This document shows, piece after piece, positions 43,511-51,576 of a stretch of 64,000 nt of DNA. The first letter of the stretch is position 1; every line of letters begins with the position of its first letter. This DNA comes from Mesorhizobium kowhaii. Lineage in GTDB: Bacteria; Pseudomonadota; Alphaproteobacteria; Rhizobiales; Rhizobiaceae. The translations under genes and the position numbers were made by a program. The stretch is taken from the NCBI RefSeq assembly GCF_003253745.1, contig NZ_MZXV01000056.1, forward strand, positions 310,001-374,000, in the 5' to 3' direction. Below the pieces are notes generated by a model that ran no database searches, was not told where the DNA came from, and worked only from the letters and a program-made list of their open reading frames with translations.

Positions 43511-44347
43511 ATGGGCCTCAGCGTCTATGCCGAGAAGATGGGCTTTTTCCATAAGGGCAGTAACGGCAAAGGCATTGCGCCCGGCGATGTCTGTCTCTCG
43601 CCGCCATCCCCGCCCGCGGGTCCGGTTCCGGTACCCTACGTCAATATGCTGTCATCATCCGACCTGACCAAGGGCACCAAGAGCGTCAAGATCGATGGCG
43701 AGCCGACAGCTATCGAGAATGCGTCGGAAATCTCGACCAGCACCGGCAACGAGCCGGCCACCCAAGGCCTCGGCGCGGGCGTCATAACCCATAAGATCAA
43801 GGGGAAGGGCGTCTTCAAGCTGTGGTCGTTCACGGTAAAGGCGGAAGGCAAGGGCGTCGACCGTCATGGCGATACGATGGACCAGAACACCGCCAGCGAC
43901 CCGCCGCCCAATTGCGTCAACCCGGCCGCGTTCAACAAGTTTCTGGCGACGTTGACCCAAGGCCAAAAGACCACGAAGTGTGAGGTCCCTTATGACCGTG
44001 TCGCACACCGCCCAAAACGCACCGATGATCAAGCCGCCAAAGTGAACGGCAAGCCCTGTTGGCAATGCGGCAAGACCAGGCGGGGCCGCTACTCGAAACT
44101 GGTCCCAACTCCTCCCAAGGACGAGATGAAGCAGGAGATGGTCCATGATCATCAACCGCCGCTCTGTGTGGCGTGGGAGATGGGCGGGTGTAACATGAAG
44201 GAGTCGCCCCAAAAGTTTTTGGATCATTTTTCGACACCGGCGTCGGTGATGCCCCATTGCGGTAGGTGCTCAACGTCGCAAGGCTCTCCTGCCGCAAAAT
44301 ATGCTAAGAACTTTATGGACGACATACCAACAGCCGTTCCGGTGTAA
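43511..44347 (+). CDS. Putative T6SS effector: DUF4150 PAAR-like domain with HNH-like nuclease tail
   Basis: 278-residue protein. Residues about 1-130 match the PAAR-like DUF4150 domain (VCLSPPSPPAGPVPVPYVN, then a glycine-rich repeat), which should sit on the VgrG tip. The C-terminal part has CWQC (Cys183, Cys186), an HDHQPPL motif (His212, Asp213, His214) and CGRC (Cys250, Cys253). Paired CxxC motifs around a DHxPP core are the pattern of zinc-stabilised HNH/His-Me nuclease toxins, so DNA cleavage in rival cells is the likely role. It is followed by two small related genes (candidate immunity) and a DUF2169 adaptor gene. Family call for the tail is by motif only. Confidence 0.78.
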   Translation: MGLSVYAEKMGFFHKGSNGKGIAPGDVCLSPPSPPAGPVPVPYVNMLSSSDLTKGTKSVKIDGEPTAIENASEISTSTGNEPATQGLGAGVITHKIKGKGVFKLWSFTVKAEGKGVDRHGDTMDQNTASDPPPNCVNPAAFNKFLATLTQGQKTTKCEVPYDRVAHRPKRTDDQAAKVNGKPCWQCGKTRRGRYSKLVPTPPKDEMKQEMVHDHQPPLCVAWEMGGCNMKESPQKFLDHFSTPASVMPHCGRCSTSQGSPAAKYAKNFMDDIPTAVPV

Positions 44348-44353
44348 CTGGCG

Positions 44354-44746
44354 ATGCGCAGTATCGAAGAAATCAGAGACAGCTACATCGGCGAACTGCT
44401 CGCCATCCAGCCCGAGTTGGAAGAGTGGTGGGAGGACATGGTCGCAGACGAGGGGCAGGCTGTCTGGAAGCGCTGGCCGACGGGGATCGCGGGGCACCCG
44501 CGAGTGTTGGCGATCTTCCGCAAGCACTATCTCGAGATAGTAGCCTGGAACAACGAACAGGTGCCCGAAGGCGATGAGCCGGACGAGAAATGGGGTATCG
44601 ACAGCAGTGGCCAAAGCCAGAGTTTCGAGTGGCCTGTCGAAATACTCATCATCAACGTTCGGCATTTTGCCCCGGAGCTCCAACCTCTTGTTGACGGATT
44701 GTGCTTCGTGCCGATGGCCATGGATGAAGCCGGCGAGGTCGAATAG
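44354..44746 (+). CDS. Putative immunity protein 1
   Basis: 130-residue acidic cytoplasmic protein without signal peptide or membrane span. No named family was recognised. It contains EWWEDM (residues 24-29), a PRVLAIFRKHYLEIVAWNNE helix and a LVDGLCFVPMAMDEAGE ending. These three landmarks recur in the next gene, so the two are paralogues. Position 6 bases after the nuclease-like effector, small size and acidity fit an immunity protein. The function is inferred. Confidence 0.65.
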   Translation: MRSIEEIRDSYIGELLAIQPELEEWWEDMVADEGQAVWKRWPTGIAGHPRVLAIFRKHYLEIVAWNNEQVPEGDEPDEKWGIDSSGQSQSFEWPVEILIINVRHFAPELQPLVDGLCFVPMAMDEAGEVE

Positions 44747-45234
44747 TGGCGCTGATCACACTCTATAGCTCCGAACTCGGCATCAGGCGTCTGCTCGCGC
44801 AGCCTCGTGATGTCGCCCCGCCGTCCGATATCCGCGTTGCTCGTAAGCACGACGATGCGAGCCCGATGCACAGAACTTTGTTCGTCGAGTATGTGGCGGA
44901 GCTGAAGGATGCCTATGACATTGCGACCGAGTGGTGGGCAGATATCATTTCCACCGAAGAAGGGCGCCAGGGCAGCCGCGAGAAAGCCCTCGAGAAAGCC
45001 TTCAATGACCGTGTAGCAGGTGCCGCAGCCAGTCCAAATGTGGTCTGGGTGATACGCCGCCACTGGCTGAAATGTGTCACGGCCAACTTCAGTGCGGGCG
45101 AGGAGGCTGGCGTCGCGGCCGAGACCTTCCTGCTGCAATGGCTGATCGACGCCGGCGAGGAGGAGTTGGTCAAGCTCGTCGCCTGCATGCCCTATTGGCC
45201 GATCGGCCAGGACGAAAAAGGCAATTGGTGCTGA
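44746..45234 (+). CDS. Putative immunity protein 2 (paralogue of immunity protein 1)
   Basis: 162-residue soluble protein starting at a GTG that shares one base with the stop of the previous gene. It carries EWWADI (residues 62-67), a PNVVWVIRRHWLKCVTAN helix and LVKLVACMPYWPIGQDEKG, matching the same three landmarks in the same order as its neighbour, after an N-terminal extension of about 40 residues. It may neutralise the adjacent effector or a related toxin from other strains. No database family was recognised. Confidence 0.65.
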   Translation: MALITLYSSELGIRRLLAQPRDVAPPSDIRVARKHDDASPMHRTLFVEYVAELKDAYDIATEWWADIISTEEGRQGSREKALEKAFNDRVAGAAASPNVVWVIRRHWLKCVTANFSAGEEAGVAAETFLLQWLIDAGEEELVKLVACMPYWPIGQDEKGNWC

Positions 45235-45237
45235 TCC

Positions 45238-46326
45238 ATGATGTTTGCGGTCTGGATCGAGAATCGTACGCCGTTCGTTGCCGGCACCTTTGTCCAGGCA
45301 AATGCTGACGGTAACGAGGTTTTCCTGGCGGTTTTCTCGGCCAGCTTCGATATGTCGGAAGATGCCACACAGTTTCAGCCGGCCGCGGAGCAATTGCCTG
45401 TAAGCTTTGGCGACGTGCCGTTCGGCGATCCTGCCTGCTCGTCAACCCGTTATGAAGGAGAGATTGCGTGGACCAAGCCGGGGGTCGACGTGATCTTGAA
45501 CGGCCAGGCACATGCGCCGAGCGAAGGGCGCGTGCATGAAATGCAGGTCGGGTTGAGGTTCGCCAATATCCGCAAGGTGCTCAACGTGACTGGCGATCGC
45601 CTCTATGATGCGGGCGGCTATAGTCAACCACATCCCTTCGCCAGGATGCCGATAATCTACGAGCGCGCTTATGGGGGTACCGATGATAACGGCAGGACCG
45701 ACCCGCGCAATCCGCTTGGCGTCGGCTTCCATCATGCCCGCTCCGCGGACAAGACCGTGAAGACGCATGCACCCAACGTCACGTATGCGAGTGAGCCGTT
45801 CCGTAGCCCGTCCGATCAGTCAAGGCCGGCTGGGTTTGGGGTGATCGGCCGCGGCTGGCATCCAAGGCTGCAGTTTGCAGGTACTTACGATCAGGCTTGG
45901 ATCGACAATCAGTGGCCTCTTCCGCCAAGGAATTTCGATCCGCGCCACAATCTCTGCGCGCCCGCCGACCAGCAATTGCAGCAGTTGAACGAGGGCGAGG
46001 AGGTCAGCGTCATCGGCATGACGCCGGATGGCCGCTGGAACTTCCGCATACCACGTGTCGTGGCTCCGATCCGCCTTCTTTACGATGACCGCGCGGAGGA
46101 TCATCCGTTCCACATCGACACGGTCGTCATTGAGCCGGACTTGCGCCGCGTCACACTCAAATCGCGCTTGTCCATGGTCACCAGGCGCAACACGCCCGCG
46201 CTCAGGGAGATCATCTTCGGCCATGTGACGCCGGCCTTTCTCCTCGCGCGGCGCAAGCGCAAGGTCTATCTGAACCCGCGCGGCAACAACGGACTGATAG
46301 TCGAGAGGGCGACATGGCTGGCCTGA
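45238..46326 (+). CDS. DUF2169 family T6SS adaptor
   Basis: 362-residue DUF2169 protein. Landmarks are the IENRTPFVAGTF start, a FGDVPFGDPACSSTRYEGE region, YERAYGG and a FDPRHNLCAPADQQL motif. DUF2169 proteins are encoded beside PAAR-like DUF4150 effectors and are thought to load them onto VgrG. Here it lies three genes after such an effector. The end overlaps the next gene by 13 bases. ATGs at 45238 and 45241 are both possible starts. Confidence 0.85.
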   Translation: MMFAVWIENRTPFVAGTFVQANADGNEVFLAVFSASFDMSEDATQFQPAAEQLPVSFGDVPFGDPACSSTRYEGEIAWTKPGVDVILNGQAHAPSEGRVHEMQVGLRFANIRKVLNVTGDRLYDAGGYSQPHPFARMPIIYERAYGGTDDNGRTDPRNPLGVGFHHARSADKTVKTHAPNVTYASEPFRSPSDQSRPAGFGVIGRGWHPRLQFAGTYDQAWIDNQWPLPPRNFDPRHNLCAPADQQLQQLNEGEEVSVIGMTPDGRWNFRIPRVVAPIRLLYDDRAEDHPFHIDTVVIEPDLRRVTLKSRLSMVTRRNTPALREIIFGHVTPAFLLARRKRKVYLNPRGNNGLIVERATWLA

Positions 46327-47366
46327 GGGCGCCGATCTATGTCACGGGCGGGGGCGCCGTGACGCCAGCCGGCCTCAATACACGCCAGACTCTGGCGGCA
46401 ATCCGGGCCAGCCTTTCCGCGTTCGAGCAGCGTACCCTCGCCGATCCGCTCGGCGAAGAACAGACTGTCTCCCGCATCCCCTCGCATTATTCGCTGCGCC
46501 ACACCGAGAATATCTGGTTCACCAGCATGGCCACGCGAGCGGTCGCCGAGGCGCTGGAGGCAGGCGGCGTTGCCGCCAGCACCAGCGCGCTACTCCTGGT
46601 AGCGCCGGAGGCTTTTCGCGAGCACGCCGCCTTCGCGGAGACCCCGGCTGCGGAGTTCCTGACCGGCCTGCAGGACACGCTGGGCGAAACCTTCCATCCC
46701 ACCTCGCGCATTGTCGATGGAGGCGCGGCGGCGTGCATCGGGCTGCTGGATCGGGCGGCGAAACTGCTCGCCACGCCAGGAGTCGAACAAGTGCTGCTAG
46801 GCGGCGTCGACAGCCTGGTGAACGACAAGGACATCGCTCGTCTCAGGGCGGCCAACCGCCTGAAGGCCGAGGATAACGCGCAAGGCCTTGTGCCGGGCGA
46901 AGGCGCCGTCGTCGTCTGCCTGCGCCGCGCGCCAAGCCGCGACGTGCAAGCGCAATGCACTATTCACGGCGTCGGCGTTGCGTTGGAGGAAAACTCCGTG
47001 CTGGCTGAAAACTACAGCCAGGGCAGAGCATTGGTCGCTGCCTGCCGTGCAGCGATTGAGGGCAAAGGCCCGACTGAGTCTGACATCAAGTTCATTATTA
47101 GCAACGACAATGGCGAGCGTTATAGTGCCTGGGAGGGGCTGATCGGCCGCTCCCGCTTTTACCGGACGCGCCGCGAGACCCTTCCAATGGCCTATCCCGC
47201 GATGACGATCGGCGACATCGGCGCCGGTGCCGGTGCACTCACACTGCTCATTGCCGCCGACAGTTTCACCAAAGGCTATGCCCCCGGCCGTGTCGCCATG
47301 TGCGAAGCCACATCGGAAGCCGGCATGCGCGCCGCCGCGCTTGTGAGCGAGGTCGTCAGAGCCTGA
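46314..47366 (+). CDS. Ketosynthase-fold protein lacking catalytic residues (T6SS-associated)
   Basis: 350-residue protein with the fold signatures of beta-ketoacyl synthases: VTGGGAVTPAG at the start, VLLGGVDSL, LVPGEGAVVVCL and a C-terminal IGDIGAGAGAL. At the nucleophile position it has Gly/Ala (around residues 137-138, in DGGAAAC) instead of Cys, with the nearest Cys at 141. The HGT-type motif reads NDNGE and the GHxxG motif reads GDIGAG, so both catalytic His are gone. It is therefore probably a non-catalytic binding or chaperone protein in effector delivery. It overlaps the DUF2169 gene by 13 bases and ends the rightward operon. Confidence 0.75.
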   Translation: MAGLRAPIYVTGGGAVTPAGLNTRQTLAAIRASLSAFEQRTLADPLGEEQTVSRIPSHYSLRHTENIWFTSMATRAVAEALEAGGVAASTSALLLVAPEAFREHAAFAETPAAEFLTGLQDTLGETFHPTSRIVDGGAAACIGLLDRAAKLLATPGVEQVLLGGVDSLVNDKDIARLRAANRLKAEDNAQGLVPGEGAVVVCLRRAPSRDVQAQCTIHGVGVALEENSVLAENYSQGRALVAACRAAIEGKGPTESDIKFIISNDNGERYSAWEGLIGRSRFYRTRRETLPMAYPAMTIGDIGAGAGALTLLIAADSFTKGYAPGRVAMCEATSEAGMRAAALVSEVVRA

Positions 47367-47395
47367 TTGCGTGTCCTGAGTACGCGGACGGGTCT

Positions 47396-48559
47396 TCACA
47401 TCCACGCCGGAATTGGGCGTGAACGCCTCCAGTTGGTCAGCGCGATCTCCGCGTTGGCAAGCGCCCCCTTCATAGCGTCCAGTTTCAGCCGCCGCATCGA
47501 CTGGAATTTGCCGAACCTCGCCGGCCCCCTCCCATTGTCCCACCAGGCCTGTGCCCGCGAAGGGCAAGGCAGCGGCGTCGCCTCTATAGTCTCGAACTTC
47601 GGCCCGAGCTTGGCCGGGTCCGTGACGAACACGTCGGTGTCATTGAAGTCAATCTCGATAAGGTCGCGCAGCGCGAGCCCCGCCGCATAGCCAAGTTCCG
47701 GCGACTGCATCCTCTCGATCAGCCAGGGCATGATCGCCATGTCGCCCAGCAGTCCGCTCGCCGCGACCGCCGCCTCCCGCGTTGCGGCGGTGGATACGAA
47801 TTGCTGCCACCACGACCGCGCCGCAATCGACGGCGTGGTGAGCAACCTGATTTCGATGACGGCTCCCGCAAGCTCCGGATTGCTGGCCATCATCTTGTCG
47901 AACATGGGATGCGCCAGCCGCGCCTCGCCCAGCAGGCAGGCCGCCACCGCCGCCTCCAGGCGCTCCTCCACGCTGCGTGCCTCCAGGCATACCCAAACCT
48001 CGGCGATCACATCCCTGCGCCGCCGCGCTCCTGCGAGTTTGAGCGCTCTGCGGCGCACCTCAGCGTCGCGGTCGGTCAGCAATCCCGTGAGTCGAGGCCC
48101 TGGATTGACCCCATGGTGGTGAAGCGCGCCGACCCCCAACGCACGCTCCATTGCGACTGTCGAATCCAGCCAGCGCGCCACGAATGGCTCCAACTTGCCC
48201 GGCGAACTGCGCGCAACCGCGCCAGACAGCGCCGACAGCCCGGACTTCCCGAGCCGGCCCGCGCTCTCCAACACAAACTTGATCTCTGGCGTGGATTGCC
48301 ATTCAAACGCCAGCGCCCCGAGCAGAAACAGTTCGGGCGGCTCCTGGTAGTCGGCGAAGCGCGCCGACGCCAGGTCCCAAGCCGCCTGGCCGGCCGCGAA
48401 GAGCCCATCGAGATTAGCATCGAGCCGCTGGTCGATGCGGCCGATGTCGAAGGCGCCCATCACGGGGCCGTCGATCTCCCGCGAACGACGGTGCCACAGG
48501 AACGCGGCATCCTCGACATGTTGCTCGATAATCGCCGGGATCGTTGCAATCCGCTGCAT
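47396..48559 (-). CDS. TIGR02270 family protein with HEAT-like repeats (T6SS-associated)
   Basis: 387-residue soluble protein matching TIGR02270, a family found in T6SS loci. The N-terminus has IPAIIEQHVEDAAFLWHRR; the middle is a series of Ala/Leu/Arg-rich helix pairs resembling HEAT repeats (for example DRDAEVRRRALKLAGARR), and the C-terminus has RMQSPELGYAAGLALRDL. It is last in a leftward operon with vgrG and the DUF6484 gene, 7 bases after the latter. A scaffold or chaperone role for the spike is plausible but unproven. Confidence 0.78.
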   Translation of the reverse strand: MQRIATIPAIIEQHVEDAAFLWHRRSREIDGPVMGAFDIGRIDQRLDANLDGLFAAGQAAWDLASARFADYQEPPELFLLGALAFEWQSTPEIKFVLESAGRLGKSGLSALSGAVARSSPGKLEPFVARWLDSTVAMERALGVGALHHHGVNPGPRLTGLLTDRDAEVRRRALKLAGARRRRDVIAEVWVCLEARSVEERLEAAVAACLLGEARLAHPMFDKMMASNPELAGAVIEIRLLTTPSIAARSWWQQFVSTAATREAAVAASGLLGDMAIMPWLIERMQSPELGYAAGLALRDLIEIDFNDTDVFVTDPAKLGPKFETIEATPLPCPSRAQAWWDNGRGPARFGKFQSMRRLKLDAMKGALANAEIALTNWRRSRPIPAWM

Positions 48560-48566
48560 GGACTTC

Positions 48567-49019
48567 TCAGTTGAGGTGAACAGCCGCGCCCCGCACGCGG
48601 TTGACGCCGCTTGCCTGGCTGCTCAATTGACTGCCGCGGATCGAGATGCGGCCGTTCTTCTCCAGAATGATGGAGGCTAGGCCGCAACGTAGCTCGATGC
48701 GTTCCCTGGCGTTCAGCGTCACCGTTTCGCCGTCGCGGACCACCTGCACTTGTTCGCGCGTGTGAGCTGGGTCTACAATGCGTCCGACGACGAGCGGGCG
48801 GCCGGGATCGCCGCCTTCGAAAAGCAGCGCCACCTCCGCGCCTACTGCCGAGGAGTCGAGTCTCGCCAGGCTGCGCGCCCTGAGTGCCGTGTCGCCGGGA
48901 TTGCCTACGAACACCACTAGCGGCGCACCTTCCTCGAAGCCGATCAACAGCCCGATGACGACCCCGTCGATACCTTCAACCGATTCGTCGCGTCCGGTCA
49001 TTTCAGTTGTTGAAGACAT
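48567..49019 (-). CDS. DUF6484 domain protein (mini-spike next to VgrG)
   Basis: 150-residue protein matching DUF6484. The first 90 residues look like an OB-fold (DGVVIGLLIGFEEGAPLVVF, then VGAEVALLF and PLVVGRI). The tail, about residues 110-145, reads ERIELRCGLASIILEKNG then ISIRGSQ, closely paralleling the end of VgrG (DEITIKCGDAVISMKKDG then ISIKGKD). It overlaps the vgrG end by 17 bases if started at 49019, which I prefer because AAGGG lies upstream; ATG 49001 is the alternative. Confidence 0.78.
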   Translation of the reverse strand: MSSTTEMTGRDESVEGIDGVVIGLLIGFEEGAPLVVFVGNPGDTALRARSLARLDSSAVGAEVALLFEGGDPGRPLVVGRIVDPAHTREQVQVVRDGETVTLNARERIELRCGLASIILEKNGRISIRGSQLSSQASGVNRVRGAAVHLN

Positions 49020-51330
49020 TGCTACCCTTGATCTTGACGTCGCCGTCAGCTTTGACCTGGACATCGCCGCTGCCCTGGATGCGGATATCCTTGCCCTTAA
49101 TGGAAATCGTGCCATCCTTCTTCATTGAGATGACCGCGTCGCCGCACTTGATCGTGATTTCGTCACCTGCGTCGATCACCAGCTTCTTGCCCACCTTGAT
49201 CGAACTGTCTTCGGCTATCTCGATGCCGCTGGCCTTGCCGACCTTGAGAGCATGCGCGCCAGCGACGTCGGTGGCATCATCAGCGCCGACTTTGGCTGTT
49301 CGTGCCTTGCCTATCTCGGACGACTGTGCCCCGCCGACAGCGAAACTCTGATCGGCGCCGACATTGACGCTCTGCGCCGCCCCGATATTCCAACTGTCCG
49401 AGGTGCCGATATTATGGCTCTGGCTGATACCAACGGTAACCGACCGCGACGCGCCGATGGTGTTCGTCTGAACCGCTCCAACGCTTCTCGTCTCGGCAGC
49501 ACCAACCGTATCGATGCGTGCTGCGCCCACTGTGATGGTCTGGACGATCCCCACCGTCTGAGAATGATTGGCGTCGATGTTCTCTGTCGAGTTCGACACG
49601 ACATGGATCGTCTCGTTGGCCATGACCGTGAGCGAACGGTTGGCGCCCACTGTCTCGGTGTCGTTCGAGCCGATGTTGGTGGTCTGGTCGACGCCGACCT
49701 TGACCGTCTTGTTGTTGCCGACGTCCTCGTCGAGGTTGTGGCCGACGGAGTGCTTGGCATCGTGGTCTATGCGGTCGGACTGGTCGTGCTGGACCAGTTT
49801 GGTGCGGTCGTGCTTGATCAGAAGGTTGTGGTCCTTCTGCGCCTGGAAATTGACCAGTTCGGAGCCGGCCTTGTCCTCGAACATCAGCTCGTTGTAGCCG
49901 CCGCCGCCTTTGGAGGAGTCCGATTTCCAGCCGGATTGCGTGGCACTACCGGGCAAGCCGTACGGCGGCATCTGGGAGGCGTTGTAGACCCTGCCGGTGA
50001 TGATCGGCAGGTCCGGATCGCCCTCGATGAAATCGACGATCACCTCCTGGCCGATGCGCGGTATCTGGATGAACCCCCAGCCGCTGCCGGCCCAGGTCTG
50101 CGAGACCCGCACGAAACAGGAGCTGTTCTGGTCCTTCTTGCCCAGACGGTCCCAATGAAACTGCACCTTCACCCGTGCATATTTGTCGGTGAATATTTCC
50201 TCGCCGGATGGACCAACCACCGTCGCCGTCTGCGGCCCGCGCATGATCGGCCGTGGCGTGATCCGCGGCGGACGATAGGGCAAGGCGGTCGGCGCCACGC
50301 CGAGGATCACCTTGAAGTTCTCGCTGTCGACGTCGGCATGGGCTCTGTAGCCCGGGTCGAACAGCCTGTATTCGGCGCTCACCACCAGATATTCCTGGTT
50401 CTGGTCCTCGCGCGGAAAGCTATCCAGCTTGAAGGTGCAGCCCGAATACAGGCCGCGCACGGTGCCGACGGCGGCAATGCGCTGGTGCACGGCCTGGATT
50501 TCCTCGCGCCGGATCCCGGCCAGGCTGTCGCCCCGGCCCACTTCGAGATGCGCGCCGGGCTGGCGGTAGTTCTCGCCCGCGGCCAGCTTGTGACTGAACG
50601 GCTGGGCCGACTTGGCCATCAGGTCGGCGCCCGGCTTCTTGAAATCATAATCGGTGTGGGCGTAGGCGCCCGGGCGCACCGAACTGCCCGGTATCCATTC
50701 GGTGATGTACTCGACATCGCGCCGGGAACCCTGACCTTCAAAGTTATAGAGCACTTTCTCGTAGCCCGGCGCAGGCTTCAGCTTGCTCATCGCGTCAGCC
50801 AGGACAAGCGTATGCTTGCCGTCATCGTGCTCGAAGAAATACAGGATGCCTTCATGCTCGAGCAGCCGCTGTACGAAATCCAGATCGGTCTCGTCATACT
50901 GCACGCAGTATTCGCGCGGGGGATAGGATCCCTGCAGGCGCAGATCGAATTCCGCCGTGCTGTATTTCTTGAAGATGTCCTTGACGATGTCGACGACGCT
51001 CTTGTTCTGGAAAATACGGCAATCGGTGGTGTTGCCGAGAAACCAGAGCCACGGCCTGATGACCGCCTCGTAGTAGGCCAGCCGATCCTCGATGCCGGTG
51101 AGCCGAAACTCGGACACGATGCCACTGAACCAGCGCTTCGGATCGGATTCACCTTCGATCGAGACCGGCCCGCCCAGCATCTTCAGCGGATCGATATTGG
51201 CGTCCGTGCTTACGAACCCGGCCGTATAGGCGAAACAACGGCTGATCTCATCGCGCCCGACAAGATGCGTGAACGTCAACAGCTCGGCGCCAACCGGTGT
51301 CTGCACAACCGTGGCACGTTCGTTCGGCAT
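49003..51330 (-). CDS. vgrG: T6SS spike protein VgrG (TssI)
   Basis: 775-residue trimeric spike. The N-terminal half is the gp27-like part (FTHLVGRDEISRCFAYT, YCVQYDETDLDFVQRLLEHEG with core QYDETD) and the gp5 OB-fold follows (ARVKVQFHWDRLGK, SCFVRVSQTWAGSGWGF). Residues about 525-715 form a long stack of octapeptide repeats, and the end reads ISIKGKDIRIQGSG. No toxin domain is attached. An AGGAGG ribosome site precedes the ATG. It is the only vgrG in the window and is followed by the DUF6484 and TIGR02270 genes. Confidence 0.95.
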   Translation of the reverse strand: MPNERATVVQTPVGAELLTFTHLVGRDEISRCFAYTAGFVSTDANIDPLKMLGGPVSIEGESDPKRWFSGIVSEFRLTGIEDRLAYYEAVIRPWLWFLGNTTDCRIFQNKSVVDIVKDIFKKYSTAEFDLRLQGSYPPREYCVQYDETDLDFVQRLLEHEGILYFFEHDDGKHTLVLADAMSKLKPAPGYEKVLYNFEGQGSRRDVEYITEWIPGSSVRPGAYAHTDYDFKKPGADLMAKSAQPFSHKLAAGENYRQPGAHLEVGRGDSLAGIRREEIQAVHQRIAAVGTVRGLYSGCTFKLDSFPREDQNQEYLVVSAEYRLFDPGYRAHADVDSENFKVILGVAPTALPYRPPRITPRPIMRGPQTATVVGPSGEEIFTDKYARVKVQFHWDRLGKKDQNSSCFVRVSQTWAGSGWGFIQIPRIGQEVIVDFIEGDPDLPIITGRVYNASQMPPYGLPGSATQSGWKSDSSKGGGGYNELMFEDKAGSELVNFQAQKDHNLLIKHDRTKLVQHDQSDRIDHDAKHSVGHNLDEDVGNNKTVKVGVDQTTNIGSNDTETVGANRSLTVMANETIHVVSNSTENIDANHSQTVGIVQTITVGAARIDTVGAAETRSVGAVQTNTIGASRSVTVGISQSHNIGTSDSWNIGAAQSVNVGADQSFAVGGAQSSEIGKARTAKVGADDATDVAGAHALKVGKASGIEIAEDSSIKVGKKLVIDAGDEITIKCGDAVISMKKDGTISIKGKDIRIQGSGDVQVKADGDVKIKGSNVFNN
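49190..49752 (-). repeat. Octapeptide-repeat region within vgrG
   Basis: About 22 consecutive eight-residue units of the form (T/N/S)-(V/I)-G-A-x-x-S/T-x, for example TVGANRSL, TVGAARID, SVGAVQTN, TIGASRSV, NIGAAQSV. The period is constant through the block, with a few degenerate units. Such repeats fit the triple-stranded beta-helix needle of VgrG. Boundaries are approximate. Confidence 0.8.
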
Positions 51331-51576
51331 GGGTCGTGCCCCTCCTGGACGCGGCCGCCAGCGCGGTGGATTGAAGTTCCAGTTATCTCAGGAACTTTTT
51401 CGACCCGCCGCACAAGGCCAAGTTGAGCCTAACACATGTGCCCCGCTGACCAAAGAGGGCGGGTGGCGCGACTGAACTCACCCTGCCAGTTCATCGGCTC
51501 GAAACGCGGCTGTCCTGTTTTACGCGCAAACTGCTAGAATGGTGGCGTATCGATCAACGATCGACGGCGACCCTGG
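51331..51576. promoter_or_regulatory. Divergent promoter region between vgrG and the second FHA gene
   Basis: 246 gene-free bases separate the leftward vgrG operon from the rightward FHA gene, so promoters for both should lie here. No convincing -35/-10 pair or palindrome was recognised. Confidence 0.3.

Noticed and set aside
49252..51426. 724-codon rightward frame opposite vgrG
   Set aside because: Its regularity mirrors the octapeptide repeats of vgrG on the other strand; vgrG is clearly the real gene.
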